Below, in pieces: positions 47,031 to 58,864 of a stretch of 64,000 nt of DNA. A model generated the notes under the pieces. It saw only the letters and a list, made by a program, of their open reading frames with translations, searched no databases and was not told the DNA's origin. Position 1 is the stretch's first letter, and each line of letters starts with the position of its first letter. Both the position numbers and the translations under genes were made by a program. This stretch comes from Sequoia sempervirens (Eukaryota; Streptophyta; Pinopsida; Cupressales; Cupressaceae), in the NCBI GenBank assembly GCA_007258455.2, contig VDFB02262686.1, forward strand, positions 1 through 64,000. The letters run 5' to 3'.

Positions 47031-47520
47031 AGTAGAAAATGATTTGGCTTTCAGGTGTGTCATAAGCAGGCATAAATGATTGTTCCACCAGAAATTCATA
47101 GCGAGCCTGAGTTTCTGGGAGTTGTAACAATGAAGCGATTGTGGCCATAACATCAACTGCCTTGTTATCAAGCCTTGGAATTTGAATGAACTTGATCTCT
47201 ACAAAGTATTTCTTGAAATCGTCAACCATTTTCTTATATGGCAACAATTTTTCATCTTTGGTTTGATAGTCATCAATAATTTGGTTAATGACTAACTGTG
47301 AGTCACCATAGACTTGCAATTTTGTGATTCTCCATTCCAATGCTATTTTGAGTCCAATGATTAAAGATTCATATTTGGCTATGTTATTAGTACATGGAAA
47401 CATTAGCCGATATGAATGAGGAATGGTATTTCCTTGAGAGGTAACAAAGAGTATGCCTACCCTTGATCTGTGTTGAGTAAATGAGCCATCAAAATATAAT
47501 GACCAAGGTTGTTTTGACTC
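47031..47520 (-). pseudogene. E second RNase H (archaeal-type, aRNH)
   Basis: WSLYFDGSFTQHR, then FPCTNNIAKYESLIIGL, LQVYGDSQLVINQI and IPRLDNKAVDVMATIAS. Asp at YFDGS (47490-47488), Glu at KYES, Asp at YGDS and the last Asp are all kept, so the active site looks whole. This extra RNase H between RT/RNase H and integrase marks the Tat lineage of Ty3/gypsy. It would digest RNA in RNA-DNA hybrids. No stop within it. Confidence 0.9.
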
Positions 47521-48108
47521 TATCATGAAGACATCAACATCTGGAAATTCAATGTGCATGGGATGTTCTGCTTGTAGGGGTGCTTCAACTAGTTGGTCAG
47601 CAATATCTTGTCCTTTGATTGCTTTGTGATCAATATAATGAATATTGAACTCGCTTAAGATCATGACCCATTTTGCTAACCTTCCTATCAACGTGGCCTT
47701 GCTTAACAAATATTTGAGTGGATCAATCTTCGTAACTAGACTGATTATATGAGTTAACATGTAATGTCAAAAATTTTGGGAGGAAAAGAACACTACTAGG
47801 CAAGCCTTCTTGATGAAAGTGTAGTTGAGTTCATGACCTGTTAATGTTTGGCTAATATAATAGATTGTATGTTGTTTTCTTGTAGAGTCTTCTTGTGCTA
47901 ATAATGCTCCCAAAGATGTCTCTGTGGAAGCAATGTATAAGATGAGTGGTTTGTCTAGATTTGGTGGTATCAAAATTGGTGGGTTCATCAAGTACTGCTT
48001 GATTTTTTGAAAGGCCACTTCACACTTGTCATCCCATTTGAAGGGAACATTCTTATGTAGTAGATGTGTGAAAGGTGGACATTTATCTGCTAGTTGTGCA
48101 ATGAATCT
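47521..48108 (-). pseudogene. E native RNase H and connection
   Basis: In frame with RT apart from two TGA stops (48106-48108, ~47764), each where CGA (Arg) is expected. Reads RFIAQLADKCPPF, then PLILYIASTETSLGALLAQ, HTIYYISQTLTGHELNYT and LLSKATLIGRLAKW. The first catalytic Asp position holds Ala-Ser, as known for Tat elements that rely on the second RNase H. Confidence 0.85.
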
Positions 48109-49110
48109 TCATATAGATTGAAGTCGTCCCTGTAATGATCTCAACTGACTAATATTCCTTGGTGGAGGCATTTCCATGATTACTTGTACCTTGGTGGGAT
48201 CTACTTCAATTCCTTTTGCTGAAACTACATATCCCAAGAGTTTTCCAAATGTGACTCCGAAAACACATTTCTTAGGGTTGAGGCATACTTTGAACTTTTC
48301 CAACCTTGCAAATATTTTAGATAATATCTCAAGATGTCCTTCTCTTGTGTATGATTTTTCCAATATTTCATCGACATAATCTTCCATGAATGTGTGCATC
48401 ATGTCATGAAAATTTTTAGTCATGGCTCTTTGGTATGTAGCCCCAACATTCTTTAAACTAAAAGGCATGAAGTTCCAATAGTAAGTCCCCCAAGGACATG
48501 TGAAAGTTGTTTTGTCCTGGTCTTCAGGCACAATCTTCATTTGGCTATAACCAAGAAAACCATCCATTAGTGAATACATGGAATGGCCAACCGTTAGATC
48601 AACTATAGTATCAATACTTGGAAGAGGGGAATCATCCTTAGGACATGCCTTATTAAGATCTCTGAAATTTGTGCACACTCGAACACTTTTGTTAGGATTT
48701 GATACAAGAGCAATGTTGGAGATCCATTTTGCATAGTCAATTGATCTTATAAATCCCACATCGAGGAGTTTCTTAAGTTCTTCTTTGACTAGTAGTGCCA
48801 CATGAGGATGCATCTTTCTAAGGTTTTGTTTCATAGGCTTTACTCCTAGTTTAATGGACAAGTGATGCCTTATAAGATCAAGATCAAGACCTAGCATGTC
48901 TGCATAAGACTAGGAAAATTTGACTTGATTTTCTTTGAGAAATTCCATGAACTCAGGTAATTCTTTATATATCATTGATGCTACTAATTGTAGAATCCTT
49001 GGTTTCTCTATAGTTTCAAGATTAACTAATTTTTTAGGCTCAATCAAAATAGGAAATCACTCATGATAGTGCTCTAGAAGAGTGTCAAGCATCCCATCAT
49101 CTGGTACCTT
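48109..49110 (-). pseudogene. E reverse transcriptase
   Basis: Begins upstream of 48897 with a stop where Trp stands in relatives (FS*SYADMLGLD). RT blocks: GFIRSIDYAKWISNIALVSN, then RVCTNFRDLNKACPKDD, YSLMDGFLGYSQM (first catalytic Asp), FMPFSLKNVGATYQRAM, and the active site EDYVDEILEKS (48378-48367), where the usual YVDD is YVDE. Then LNPKKCVFGVTFGKLLGYVV and the thumb MPPPRNISQLRSLQGRLQ. Apart from the stop above the frame is clean to 48109. Confidence 0.92.
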
Positions 49111-49310
49111 AAAAAGGTTTTCACCATTTGATATGCTCTTTGTTTTATCTTTTTTTTTATCTAACACTACCAGATTCTGGTTTTCACCATTAGATCTTTC
49201 TTTTTTATTTTTACTTTTGCAGCTAGGAAACTTGACACTCTCCTAACTATGGATCTCATGCTAAAAATTTCTAGTGGAACAATCATTTACATCATCTATG
49301 GAAAGGAAGC

Positions 49311-50393
49311 TTACGATAGATTCGTTAGTTGGAAAGATAGGTATATCAGGAGGTTTAGATAGATCCCAGTCAATGAGATCTGATGTATTAGCAGTAGCGG
49401 GTCATTAGGTTGCTTGAAATCGGCTATGGTTATGGTCATAATGGAGGTTTCTATAGGATCCGAGGTATGAGGTAGATCAATGATGGTACTGTCCTCACGA
49501 TAGTCTTGTTCGATTAAATCTGACTCGATATCACTAGAATCATAGTTGCATTGTAGTTCATATTTGTGTGGTTGGGTCTCTGAACCTTCTCCTTTGATTA
49601 GAGTAGGCGTATACTTATGTATCACATCAATCTATTTATCCATCCATAATTCATCATTATGGATGGTATCCCATTCGTATTCTCTAGAGTTTGTGTTAGA
49701 GTTATTATCGACAAAATTCTGAATTACTGTTAAGCATGCTTCCTTTGGATTAGATCTTTCTTGCAATGTGAGCATAGTATTATTCAATTGTTTAGATGTT
49801 GTTTCCTTTGAGCTAGTATCATAGCCTAGTCCTATTTTATCTTTTGCCACAAGTCCTGGAGGATCAATAGGCTCAACTACTCCTTTTCTTTTTCTGATAG
49901 GACTGTTACCCTCATAGACCATCTTTTGCATGATTGAATATCCCTTACCATATTTATTAGTTGGTAACTTGATATTAAGAACTATTTCATATTCATCTTC
50001 ATCTCTATAGAGCCATTTTAGCATTTCGCTATCCTCAGGATCTTCCATCGGGAATTTCTCCTTGATAAATTGTCCATTAAATTTTGTGATTGGTTCTGTC
50101 ACTGATTGTGTTGATGTTGACACTGTAGATATCTGATGGTGTATGATAGGAGGTTGTCCATGTGACCGAGGTGACATAGGAAGATTAGCCAGATAGAGAG
50201 AAGATTCTCCTACACCATTATCCTTGAACCATAATTTCTTGTCAAAGGCTTTGGTTAGTTGACTAATTTGTGTATCAACTTTTGGAGAAGTGCTAGTAGT
50301 CGCTTCTCGATTGTTAGGAACCAAAGTGTCTTGACTAGCTTTGATGGTAGCACAAGTTTGACTATGAGAATTAGCGACTGATATCGTGATCTC
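49311..50393 (-). pseudogene. E linker with G-patch-like block
   Basis: In the same frame as gag and protease, split by stops. Near 49930 it reads YGKGYSIMQKMVYEGNSP then KRKGVVEPI, the Gly-rich block found between protease and RT in many Tat elements. The rest is Ser/Thr/Asn-rich and poorly conserved. Between 49311 and 49110 the frame changes before RT starts. Confidence 0.7.
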
Positions 50394-51077
50394 CTATCCA
50401 TCATAAGGAAACTTAAGACATTGATGATATGTAGATGGTACATCTTGCATGTCATGGATCCAAGGATGACCCAACAGGATGTTGTATGCGAGATCACAGT
50501 CGAATACTTGACAGAAAGTATTTTTGATAATGGGTCCCACTCTGATTGGTAGCATAATTAAACCCTTGAATTTTCTTTCCTCATCATCATATGCTTTAAT
50601 GGTAATATTTCTTTTGGGATCAATGGAATCCTTAGAAAATCTTAAAGCCCGAATTAATTTCATGGTACATATGTTTAAACTAGCACCTCCATCTATTAGA
50701 ACTTGTCTAACATGAAACTTGTGAACCATGAATTCTAAGTATAATGATGAATTATGGGGATGTGTTATGGAAACATCATATTTTTTGGAGAATGAAAGGC
50801 ATGTGGGTGAAAAAAAATGTCCCACCATGGCTTGAAATTGATCGACATTTAGATCATCGGATACAGTTGTTTCAATGAGGGCTTTGTCAAGAATTTCCTT
50901 ATGTGCCAAGGAAATCTTAAGAAGCTCCAAGATATAGATTTGGGTAGAAGTTTTTCCAAGTTGATTGATTAAATCACATTGATGTGATGGTGGTGGCACA
51001 ATGGATTTTGAAAGAGCACCTTTAAGGACAACTTTAGCTTGTGCCCTTGTTATTACATTAACTTCTTGATACTCCAT
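50394..51077 (-). pseudogene. E aspartic protease
   Basis: The upstream shoulder ELLKISLAHKEILDKALIET leads to VRQVLIDGGASLNIC with Asp at 50693-50691. The triad is Asp-Gly-Gly, a form I know from Tat-type proteases, not necessarily a mutation. Then ITIKAYDDEERKFKGLI, LPIRVGP, CDLAYNILLGHPWIHDM and VPSTYHQCLKFPYDG. The 227-codon frame has no stop inside. It would cut the polyprotein. Frame shared with gag. Confidence 0.88.
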
Positions 51078-51203
51078 TTTCTCTTTGACTTTTATAACAT
51101 TAACTCACTTGTCATTAGTGTAGATATGATTGATTATATGCTCATCAACATGATTCACATTATTTCTAGAAGACTCACTCCTTTGATAGTTGGGAAAAGG
51201 TTT

Positions 51204-52721
51204 TCAAAATGCTTGGTGGTCTTCACTTGATTGTTGGTTCCCTTCTATTGTGACAATGTCTTTGTAAATTAAATCCCGAATAGCATTCTTTAAGGTTTGG
51301 CAATTATTCATACGATGGCCTTTACATCTATGATATTCACAATAGTATGCATCATTCCATGATGGTGGCTTCACATTAGGTTTGAAGTTACGTTGAGGCA
51401 GTAGGGTAATGACGTTCTTTGCCATCAAGTCTTTAATGACAGATTCCAAAGATTGTCCCAACGAAGTAAAAGTTCTTTTGTTGGAGAAAAATGAAGATCA
51501 TTGTGGATTCGTGTTTGACGTATTTCCTAAGGTGTTGTTATTGTTTTTTCCACAATTCCCTTGATTGTTGGCATTATTCTAATTTGGAACAAAAGTTGGA
51601 TTTTGGTTATTCCTCGAAGGAGGAGGGGAGTTGTTTCCCTGATTTGTAACCGAGTTGACATTGTTGTAGTTGTTGTTGTGAGGAACACTAAGAACAACTA
51701 GCTTAGCTGAGACATGATGTGCATCCACAACACCATCGTTCAACATGTTTTTGTTGCAAGTCAAAAATCTAGATTTTTCATTGTGGTGATTTGAGGAGCT
51801 AGGATTTTCTTTATCAAGTTTGATTATCCCTCTCTGGACTAAAGCATTTTTAATCATGATTGCATTTTCAATCATTTTCTGAAAAGAGGGAGGACAATGA
51901 AGATTTAGACGATAACTCATCTCTTGATCCAAGCTATTTATGAATGTAGTGATATTTTCCTTTTCAGGAACATGACGTGGATATCTGGCAAAAAATATTC
52001 TCCATCTCTGAAGAAATGTGATGAACGATTCACCAGGTTTTTGCTTAGCCTTGCATAGATCAATCATTGTGATTTGGTGTTGTATGTTATAAGAATATTG
52101 AGAGATGAACTCGTTGATCAATTCCTCAAATGTTTTGACAGGTGGTGTAATTTTTCATAACCATTCCATAGATTGGCCTCCAAGACTTCATGTGAACAAA
52201 CACATTAAATATGTGTCCTCATGAGCAAATTCTAAAGTCATGTTTCGAAAGTTTCTAATATGGTCAATGGGATCCGATTTTTCATTATAATGATCAAACT
52301 TTGGAATTTCACAATGCTTAGGAAACAGAAACGTGTTGAGACGTCGATCAAAAGGATATGGACAAATATCATCAAGAGTGTATGTCTTTGTTGTGGCTTC
52401 CCCTTCTAGAACTTTAATTTTCCCTTCTAATGTTTTAACATATTGAGTCAAGGCATTCAGACCAGATAAGGGTGTTTCATTAGGATTACTCTTTATGTTC
52501 TCAGTGTTAAAGTCATGATGTAGTTTAGCTCCTTTATTAGCTAGAAATAGGAAATATTTTTGTTTGTCTCGTTCTACAAGACTTTCCACTGCTCTGAGAA
52601 ATTTAGGATCTTGTTCGACTTCTTTAAGGTGTCGTTCTTCTTCTTGTTCATCTTCACTATCCTCAGGGGTTTTTCTCAGATCTCTATTGGAAGAGAATAG
52701 ATTCTTTTCTCTTTCGGTCAT
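51204..52721 (-). pseudogene. E gag: capsid and zinc knuckle
   Basis: ATG at 52719-52721 begins MTEREKNLFSSNRD. Acidic N-terminus, then FPKHCEIPKFDHYNEKSDP and the capsid block INEFISQYSYNIQHQ...CKAKQKPGESFITFLQRW near 52100-52010. After an Asn/Pro-rich linker the knuckle near 51360 reads YYCEYHRCKGHRMNNCQTLK. The three open pieces (52721-52188, 52121-51579, 51461-51204) share one frame and are separated only by stops. Role: particle assembly and RNA packaging. Confidence 0.88.
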
Positions 52722-53439
52722 GTTGTCTTCAAAAAGGGGATTTCAACTCACACTATAAAGGGGGTCACTATTTTCACCCTCTTCTTGAGTTGTTGATGTA
52801 TGATCTTCTTGTTGAATACCTTCCTTCAGTTTATTGTATTGTGATTGTATAAAAATAGGCATATGATTTCAAGATGTTCTCCTAAACATAGATCATGATT
52901 TGATGAGTGTAATCAATGATGATGTTTTAATCTAATAAGATGAAAATCTTATGATATGATCAAAACTATGTTTCCTAATTTGTGGTTGTGGCTTCCAATG
53001 ATAAAGGATGTCAGAATCCTATTGGAAGAAGTTGAAACAAGAATTTAGAAGTTTGTGATGGAAAGTGCACTTGTAAGATTTGATCTTTGTTTTCGAAGAA
53101 TGATCAATATATCAAATAGCCTATTTCAACTCACTGAAGTATTTGAGTAGGATGCATCAAATATTCGATAGAAGGTTGTGGTATGTAGTTGAAATCAAGA
53201 GGTTGATTGTGATTATGTCGTTGAGAGAGATCTCTTGTTTGAAAATAGGCTTGTGAATCTAGAGGGCCCACAACATATTCGTTAGTAAATCCTCTAATAA
53301 AATCTTGGTATCTATGAAGAAATTTGCGATAATGGAGCAAGGTGTGTCGAATCTTGTATAAAAACTTCCGTCATGTAAGTTTTTCTTGTAACCTAGAGTT
53401 TTCTTGGGTTTCTTGTTGCCTATATGCACTTCAAAAGAA

Positions 53440-53700
53440 GGGATATGCGCTAGAGAAATGGTCAAATGCACTTCAATATGTCCTAGATGCGCTACTCTAT
53501 ATCCTATATGAGCTTCAGAAAATGTTTTGACAGTGACCCAAAAACTGTTTGCAGAATACACAACATATGCACTAAAATAGACTCCAAATGTGCTGAAATA
53601 GACCTTAAAAGTGTTGATTTAACCAGTGAATGTGCCAAAACAGACCTTATATGTGCCAGAATATACCCTAGATGTGCTAAAATAGTTTTTCCAAGGTATT
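53440..53700. repeat. ~20-nt array, first 5' block of E
   Basis: Plus strand CCTAGATGCGCTACTCTATA, CATATGCACTAAAATAGACT, CCAAATGTGCTGAAATAGAC, CCCTAGATGTGCTAAAATAG and others. Consensus CCTARATGYGCTAAAAYAGA. Confidence 0.78.
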
Positions 53701-54767
53701 TTACTGAACAGTTAAGAACTTTTTTTAGCTAAAATATGTTCATTTCGGATGATCTTTTATCTGAATTAGTGTGATTGAAAACATAGCAAACACCTTGAAT
53801 TTTTTTTCTAAGTCCTATACTAAACATCAAGTGTATGATCAAAAAAAATTTCAAAAAATTTTCTCGCAGGTTTTACACATGACAAATAGTTCAAGCAGAC
53901 TCACTCTTAGTACTTAGGTAGGTCATCATAATAATCAATAGCCCACATCTTAGAACTACGTCAACTCACATAGCCGTGTCACCCCTGAAGGGGCACTCGT
54001 GATTTTGTCTTTTCTACGTGCATACTCAGAGTGATGGAAGTGGATATTGAATCCCTTGAGCAAACGGTCCTTGGAAGTTATATGGCGAGTATCTTGGGGG
54101 TAGATTCTTCCCTCCCCTGCACTATGATTATTATGATGTTTAGAAACTGACTTCGGCTGGATACTACACTAGGTTTGTAGTAAGGGTTTCCATTTGGTGT
54201 GGCAATAATAAAATCCCTTAGGAGACCTCCCAACCTTTAGAACAAAGGCTTTGGGGATGGTTATCTTGCACACTACCTACAATAGAGGATTTCTCCTTAT
54301 TTGCTTTAAATTTTATAGTGGGGAGGAATAGCCTGGCTTTGGCTTGAACCCACTTGAGTCATTCCTCTTGAGTGAGTACTTTTTCCCACAAGAGTAGACC
54401 CTCTATAGGATGTAATAAAATAGTAAAATTGCATGAATGTAAAAGTAAATTTTGGTATTCTAGTCACCCTATTAATGGGAGAGCATAGACCTATTGCCAC
54501 AAACATAGTAGACACTATTCTTTTTAAAAGCCCAAATCATAATGATCTAAACTATGTGAAGATGTTGCTTCACAGAAAGCATGGGATTCATTTTAATTAC
54601 AAAATTAGTGTGTGGTGACTATCCTAGATTTCTTTATTTTAAATCCATGTCTATCCTAGGGTTGTTTCCTTTTAAAACCAGCTGTGACTATCCTAGATTA
54701 TTTCTTTTTAAGCCAGAAAAAGGTTATGCATGTGAAAGGCGTCAGACTCAGAAACCTATTTAGTTAC

Positions 54768-55045
54768 AACCTGAATGCGCCAAAAGATCACTTGTATGCA
54801 CCACAAAAAAAGTAAATACGATAAAATAGATAGTAAATGCGCTACAAAAAGTCCTAAATGCACAACAAAATCTCCTAAATGTGCTAAAACAGAATGCAAC
54901 TAAATTTCTTTTTGTTTTTCAAAATTTATAACAAACTAAGTCAAGCATATGCACCCTTCTATTCTATAGATGTGCCGCAATAGTCCTTGGATGTGTCAAA
55001 GTACCTACAAAATCACTGAAAGAAGCCATAGATGTGCTTTAAAAA
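54768..55045. repeat. ~20-nt array, second 5' block of E
   Basis: Plus strand CCTGAATGCGCCAAAAGATC, GTAAATGCGCTACAAAAAGT, CCTAAATGCACAACAAAATC, CCTAAATGTGCTAAAACAGA, ATAGATGTGCCGCAATAGTC. Same consensus as the block at 53440 and the inverse of 40262-40670. Confidence 0.8.
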
Positions 55046-55170
55046 CCTTTGGATTCTCTTTAGAATTTTTCGTATTTGCTAAAACAAAAAATTTGGTCAA
55101 AAATATAAATTCTAGAATGTGAGATCTTGTCAGAAAACCTGCAAGTAGAAGTTAAAAATAGGGCAATGCC

Positions 55171-55185
55171 CTATGGTGGGCACCA
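55171..55185 (-). promoter_or_regulatory. Primer-binding site of E
   Basis: Minus strand TGGTGCCCACCATAG, four bases inside the LTR end. It differs from the TGGYGAACC site of A to D, so E uses another tRNA that I cannot name. Confidence 0.7.
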
Positions 55186-55189
55186 ATAA

Positions 55190-56321
55190 TGTGTGGTTGA
55201 TTTTGTGAGCATTAAATATGTAAAAATAAATTAATCGATCACACCAATAAGGCATTATATCAAAATAGAATATTAAAGTAATAAAGATTACAAACTCAGT
55301 ATCCTATTATCGATGTCGTCCTATCATCCTCTGTCATTAGTATTTTCATTGATTCTAGCTAGCTCTCAAATTGTATGCTAGGCTCAATGAATAGTCCTAA
55401 AGAACGAGATTGAATATAAAATCCATGTAATGCTTAAACTAAGACATGATTACTGAAAATGAAAGACTATTGATGATGCTATGAATAATAAAACTAGAAT
55501 GCAATTAATCTCTAATTACTCTGATATGTGTTGTGTAACCTTTGCTTGGATTAGCTATCCTATTTATAGATTTTTTCAAAAGCTTCTGATTGTTTGATAT
55601 GATCAATGATTGTGAAAATTCCTGGAAGATCAAATGGTTGAGAATGGATAAGACTGAAGAAAAATAGAAAAAAGTAGAAAGCAAGATTTGTTTTCTTTTT
55701 CTATAAAAGAGATAAGATAAGATGATGAAGATGATTTGTAGAAATCATCTTTTTGTGAGATTATGGAAAGATTTTGAAGATAAATAATGAATTATTAAAT
55801 TCAATTATTCTTTTAAGGCTGACCCAGAGATTCTTCTTAAAATAGAATATTTACCCTAGATTTGAAGAATAATGAAAGATTTCATAATTAAATAGAATAT
55901 TTAATTATGATTTTGAAAAGATATGGAAGATATTTAATTAAATAAAGATATTTAATTAAGCCTTTAAGAAATGGTATGTAAATGAAATTATTTAAATGAG
56001 ATATTTAATTAACCAGAAGAAGAAATTGAAAGGAATATTTAAATTTAATTAAATAAAAAAGACTTAATTAAATTCAAAAAGTGATAATTAATTAAAATAA
56101 ATAAAGTGTATTTATTTAATTAATCAAGTGGACATATGAATGTGAAATAATTAAATAAAAAACAATTTATTTAATCATGATAGAAGAATAATTTGAATAA
56201 CAATATAATTAAATTAATTAAATTTAATCATATGTAGAAGACTTTAGAGAAATTAATTAAATAATAAATATTTAATTAAATTCCAGGATTAATTAGATAT
56301 GACCAATTTTATGCATCTACA
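55190..56321 (-). repeat. 5' LTR of E
   Basis: Copy of 38552-39670; minus strand starts TGTAGATGC and ends ACCACACA. TCTATAAATA (55561-55570, minus) is the likely TATA box. Confidence 0.93.
55561..55570 (-). promoter_or_regulatory. TATA box of E 5' LTR
   Basis: Minus strand TCTATAAATAGG; the other LTR has TATATATAG near 38950. Confidence 0.55.
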
Positions 56322-56326
56322 ATAAG

Positions 56327-57574
56327 CACTAGACCCATAATTGATATCCACTATGTAAGGTCCTAATCAATTAAGGCTGAATTTATCTTCATCTTCATTG
56401 TCAGCACTAGTATTACATTGATTCACATAAAGAACAAAATCACCCTTACGAAATGTTCAAGGAATAACATGAGTGTTATGTTTTCATTGTAATTGTTTAA
56501 TATAATCTTGGAGATGCTCAAGAGGGTTAATGCACTTTTCATCGAGCATCTCAAGTTGGTGCAATCATTGGTCTTTATAAGTGGCATCATCAATAAGATC
56601 TTGAAGAGCAATTCACAACATGGGAATTTCTAACTCCAAGGGCATGATCACACTAGTGCCATAAATGAGGTTATAGGGTGTAGTTCCCATAGATAATCGA
56701 AAACTTATTCTATAAGCCCAAAGCACATACTATAATTGTGTATGCCAATCCTTATGATTTTTTTTGACAGTTTTCTTGAGTATTTATTCTAGAATCTTAT
56801 TAGTACTTTTAGCTTGTCCACTAGATTGCGGATAGTATAGTGTGAAAAAATTGATGTTGAATGTTGAACATTTCAAGAAATTTGTTTACTTCATTATTCT
56901 TAAAGGGGGTTCCATTGTCTGAAATGATTGTGGAAGGAAGTCCAAAGTGGGAAATTATGTGTTCCAATATGAAATGATAAATTACTTTAGCATTTGTAGA
57001 ATGAAGAGGAATGGCTTCTACCCATTTCATAAAATAATCTATTGTGGTTATGATAAACATATGTCTGACAGAAGAGGGAGGTGAAATTTTTCCAATAAGA
57101 TCCAATCCCCATACTAAAAATGGCCAAATGGGAACTTGGGCACAGAGCTCAGAAGCAAAAGCATGGATCAAATTACTATGTTCTTGACATTTGTGACATC
57201 GTTTAATGTAAGTGAAGGAGTCTTTCTCCATATGTCTCCAATAATATCCCATACAAATAAGTTTTTGTATTAATGATTGTCCTCCAAAATGACCTACATA
57301 GGCACCAACATGAGCCTATTCAAGGGCTATAAGGATTTCAAAATCCTTAAGACACTGTAGTAAGAGACCATTAAAGGATCTCCTATACAACACATTGACA
57401 AGGATCACGTATTTAGCTACTAGTTTGCGTAAATGATTTTGAGTGTTTGTTTTCGTGGGCTTGGGAATGGTACCATCTTTTAAATAATGGTAGATTGTAT
57501 CATACTATTCACACAAGTCATCTTGAGTTGTTAAAATGTCTTCTAATCAATTATCAATTGAAGGTTTCATGATG
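56327..57574 (-). pseudogene. D integrase, main part
   Basis: Zinc-binding part with HVGAYVGH and CHKCQEH near 57300-57180. Core: VWGLDLIGKISPP (first Asp), TIISDNGTPFKNNE (second Asp), then YYPQSSGQAKSTNK, where catalytic Glu is Lys (codon 56808-56810). A frameshift near 56825 and several stops break it. The C-terminal part reads RKGDFVLYVNQCN and GPYIVDINYGSSAY, where E has inserted. It continues at 38546. On the other side it is separated from RNase H by solo LTR F. Confidence 0.9.
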
Positions 57575-57579
57575 GGATG

Positions 57580-58859
57580 TGTAGACACCCAAATCTGGTT
57601 TAAGCCTATGACTTCAATATTCTTCATAATTCATATTTCTTCCATGGTCATGATTAAATAATGTCAATTATTTAATTAATTCACTTTAACTTTAATTCTT
57701 CTATTAATTAAATAATCTTAATTATTTAATTGATTCACACTTTTCTTTATTCCATCTGATTAATTAAATAAACGCTTTTTATTTAATTATGTTACTAATT
57801 AACCATATCCTTCTTCTTCAATTAAATAAATCCTTATTTAATTTACCTCTCATATTTCAACTATAATTAAATAAATCCTTTATTTATTTAATTATTCATT
57901 TAAACCCCTTTATCAACTATAACTAAAGAAGTCCTTTATTTATTTAATTATTCATTTAAACCCCTTCGTCACTTAAATTAAATAAATCTTATTTATTTAA
58001 TTATCCTTCAAATATCAAATATTGAATTAAATGAATTATTTAATTCATAAATCCTCTTTTAACACATTCCTCTATATTTAGATAAATTTTGTGTTATCTA
58101 AGTATTCACTTTTACTTGACTCAAAGATCAATTTTAATCGCTCAGTTGACTCTTGATTTAATGTCTAAGTGGCTTTCTCGAGTAATCTCTTCGTCAAATC
58201 ATTCAATCGTCTTGTGCTAACTCAATTGCGTGTACATAGAGATTAATTAAATATTCTTCTTTAATTAATTAAACCTTGAGTGTCCATTCGAACTAGAGTT
58301 TCTTTAATCCATCTTTATATTTGTCATGCAAAGAAAATTCTTCTATTTTCGAATACCAAACTTGAAGATTAAATCATTTATTTCATCTTTAACTCTATTT
58401 CTAATTTGTATCACTCATGTCACTACTGACAGTTATCAGAATGCATGTCTAATCTGTTGATCTCAACCGTCTGTTGATCTTTCAATCTTGAACTATCGTT
58501 CAAATGATCAATTTTCTATAAATTGATCTGTCATTCATCATTCCAATCTCTCTTGAAATCTTATGAATTTTTGGAGCAACTATCTTGAATCTTCGATGTT
58601 TTGCTAAATCATTATCATAGGCTATACTTGCACAAACTTTGAAAATATGAGGGAAATTATACTATCTTTGAAAAAATGGAGAAGGGCAATCAAGATACAT
58701 GGAGATACGTACATATTGGGTGAGATTGTTCAGTTTACTTAATTTTTTACTTTCCTTTGTTCTTTGTTGCTTAACATTAGATTTTATTTAGAGTTTTTAG
58801 ATTTATATTGCATTGCATGTTTGCTCTGATCTATTTCTCTACATTTTCTAGACGTTACA
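57580..58859. mobile_element. F: probable solo LTR in D
   Basis: It interrupts D between second RNase H and integrase. It begins TGTAGACACCC and ends GACGTTACA, with flanks GGATG (57575-57579) and AGATG (58860-58864), one transition apart. No internal genes. Dense TTATTTAATTAAT repeats at 57650-58060. A solo LTR left by LTR-LTR recombination is the simplest reading. Confidence 0.6.
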
Positions 58860-58864
58860 AGATG

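Larger units (their letters stand above)
52758..55170. other. Long 5' leader of E
   Basis: About 2.4 kb between primer site and gag without a recognisable gene on either strand. It holds two arrays of a ~20-nt repeat (53440-53700, 54768-55045), a short TGACTATCCTAGATT repeat (54617-54720), and a palindrome CCCCTGAAGGGG near 53983. Confidence 0.5.
38552..56321 (-). mobile_element. Element E: Tat-type Ty3/gypsy element, full length, inside D
   Basis: LTRs 38552-39670 (1119 bp) and 55190-56321 (1132 bp) start TGTGTGGT and end CTCTACA / CATCTACA on the plus strand. Target duplication ATAAG is perfect (38547-38551, 56322-56326). On the minus strand: primer site, gag, zinc knuckle, protease, G-patch-like block, RT, RNase H, second RNase H and integrase. 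A 6-kb tail follows with an antisense PMD gene. The coding part is the best kept in the window: gag to linker in one frame, RT to integrase start in another. 17.8 kb in all. Confidence 0.94.

Noticed and set aside
48176..48379. Plus-strand open frame within the RT of E
   Set aside because: Exact shadow of the RT domain on the other strand.
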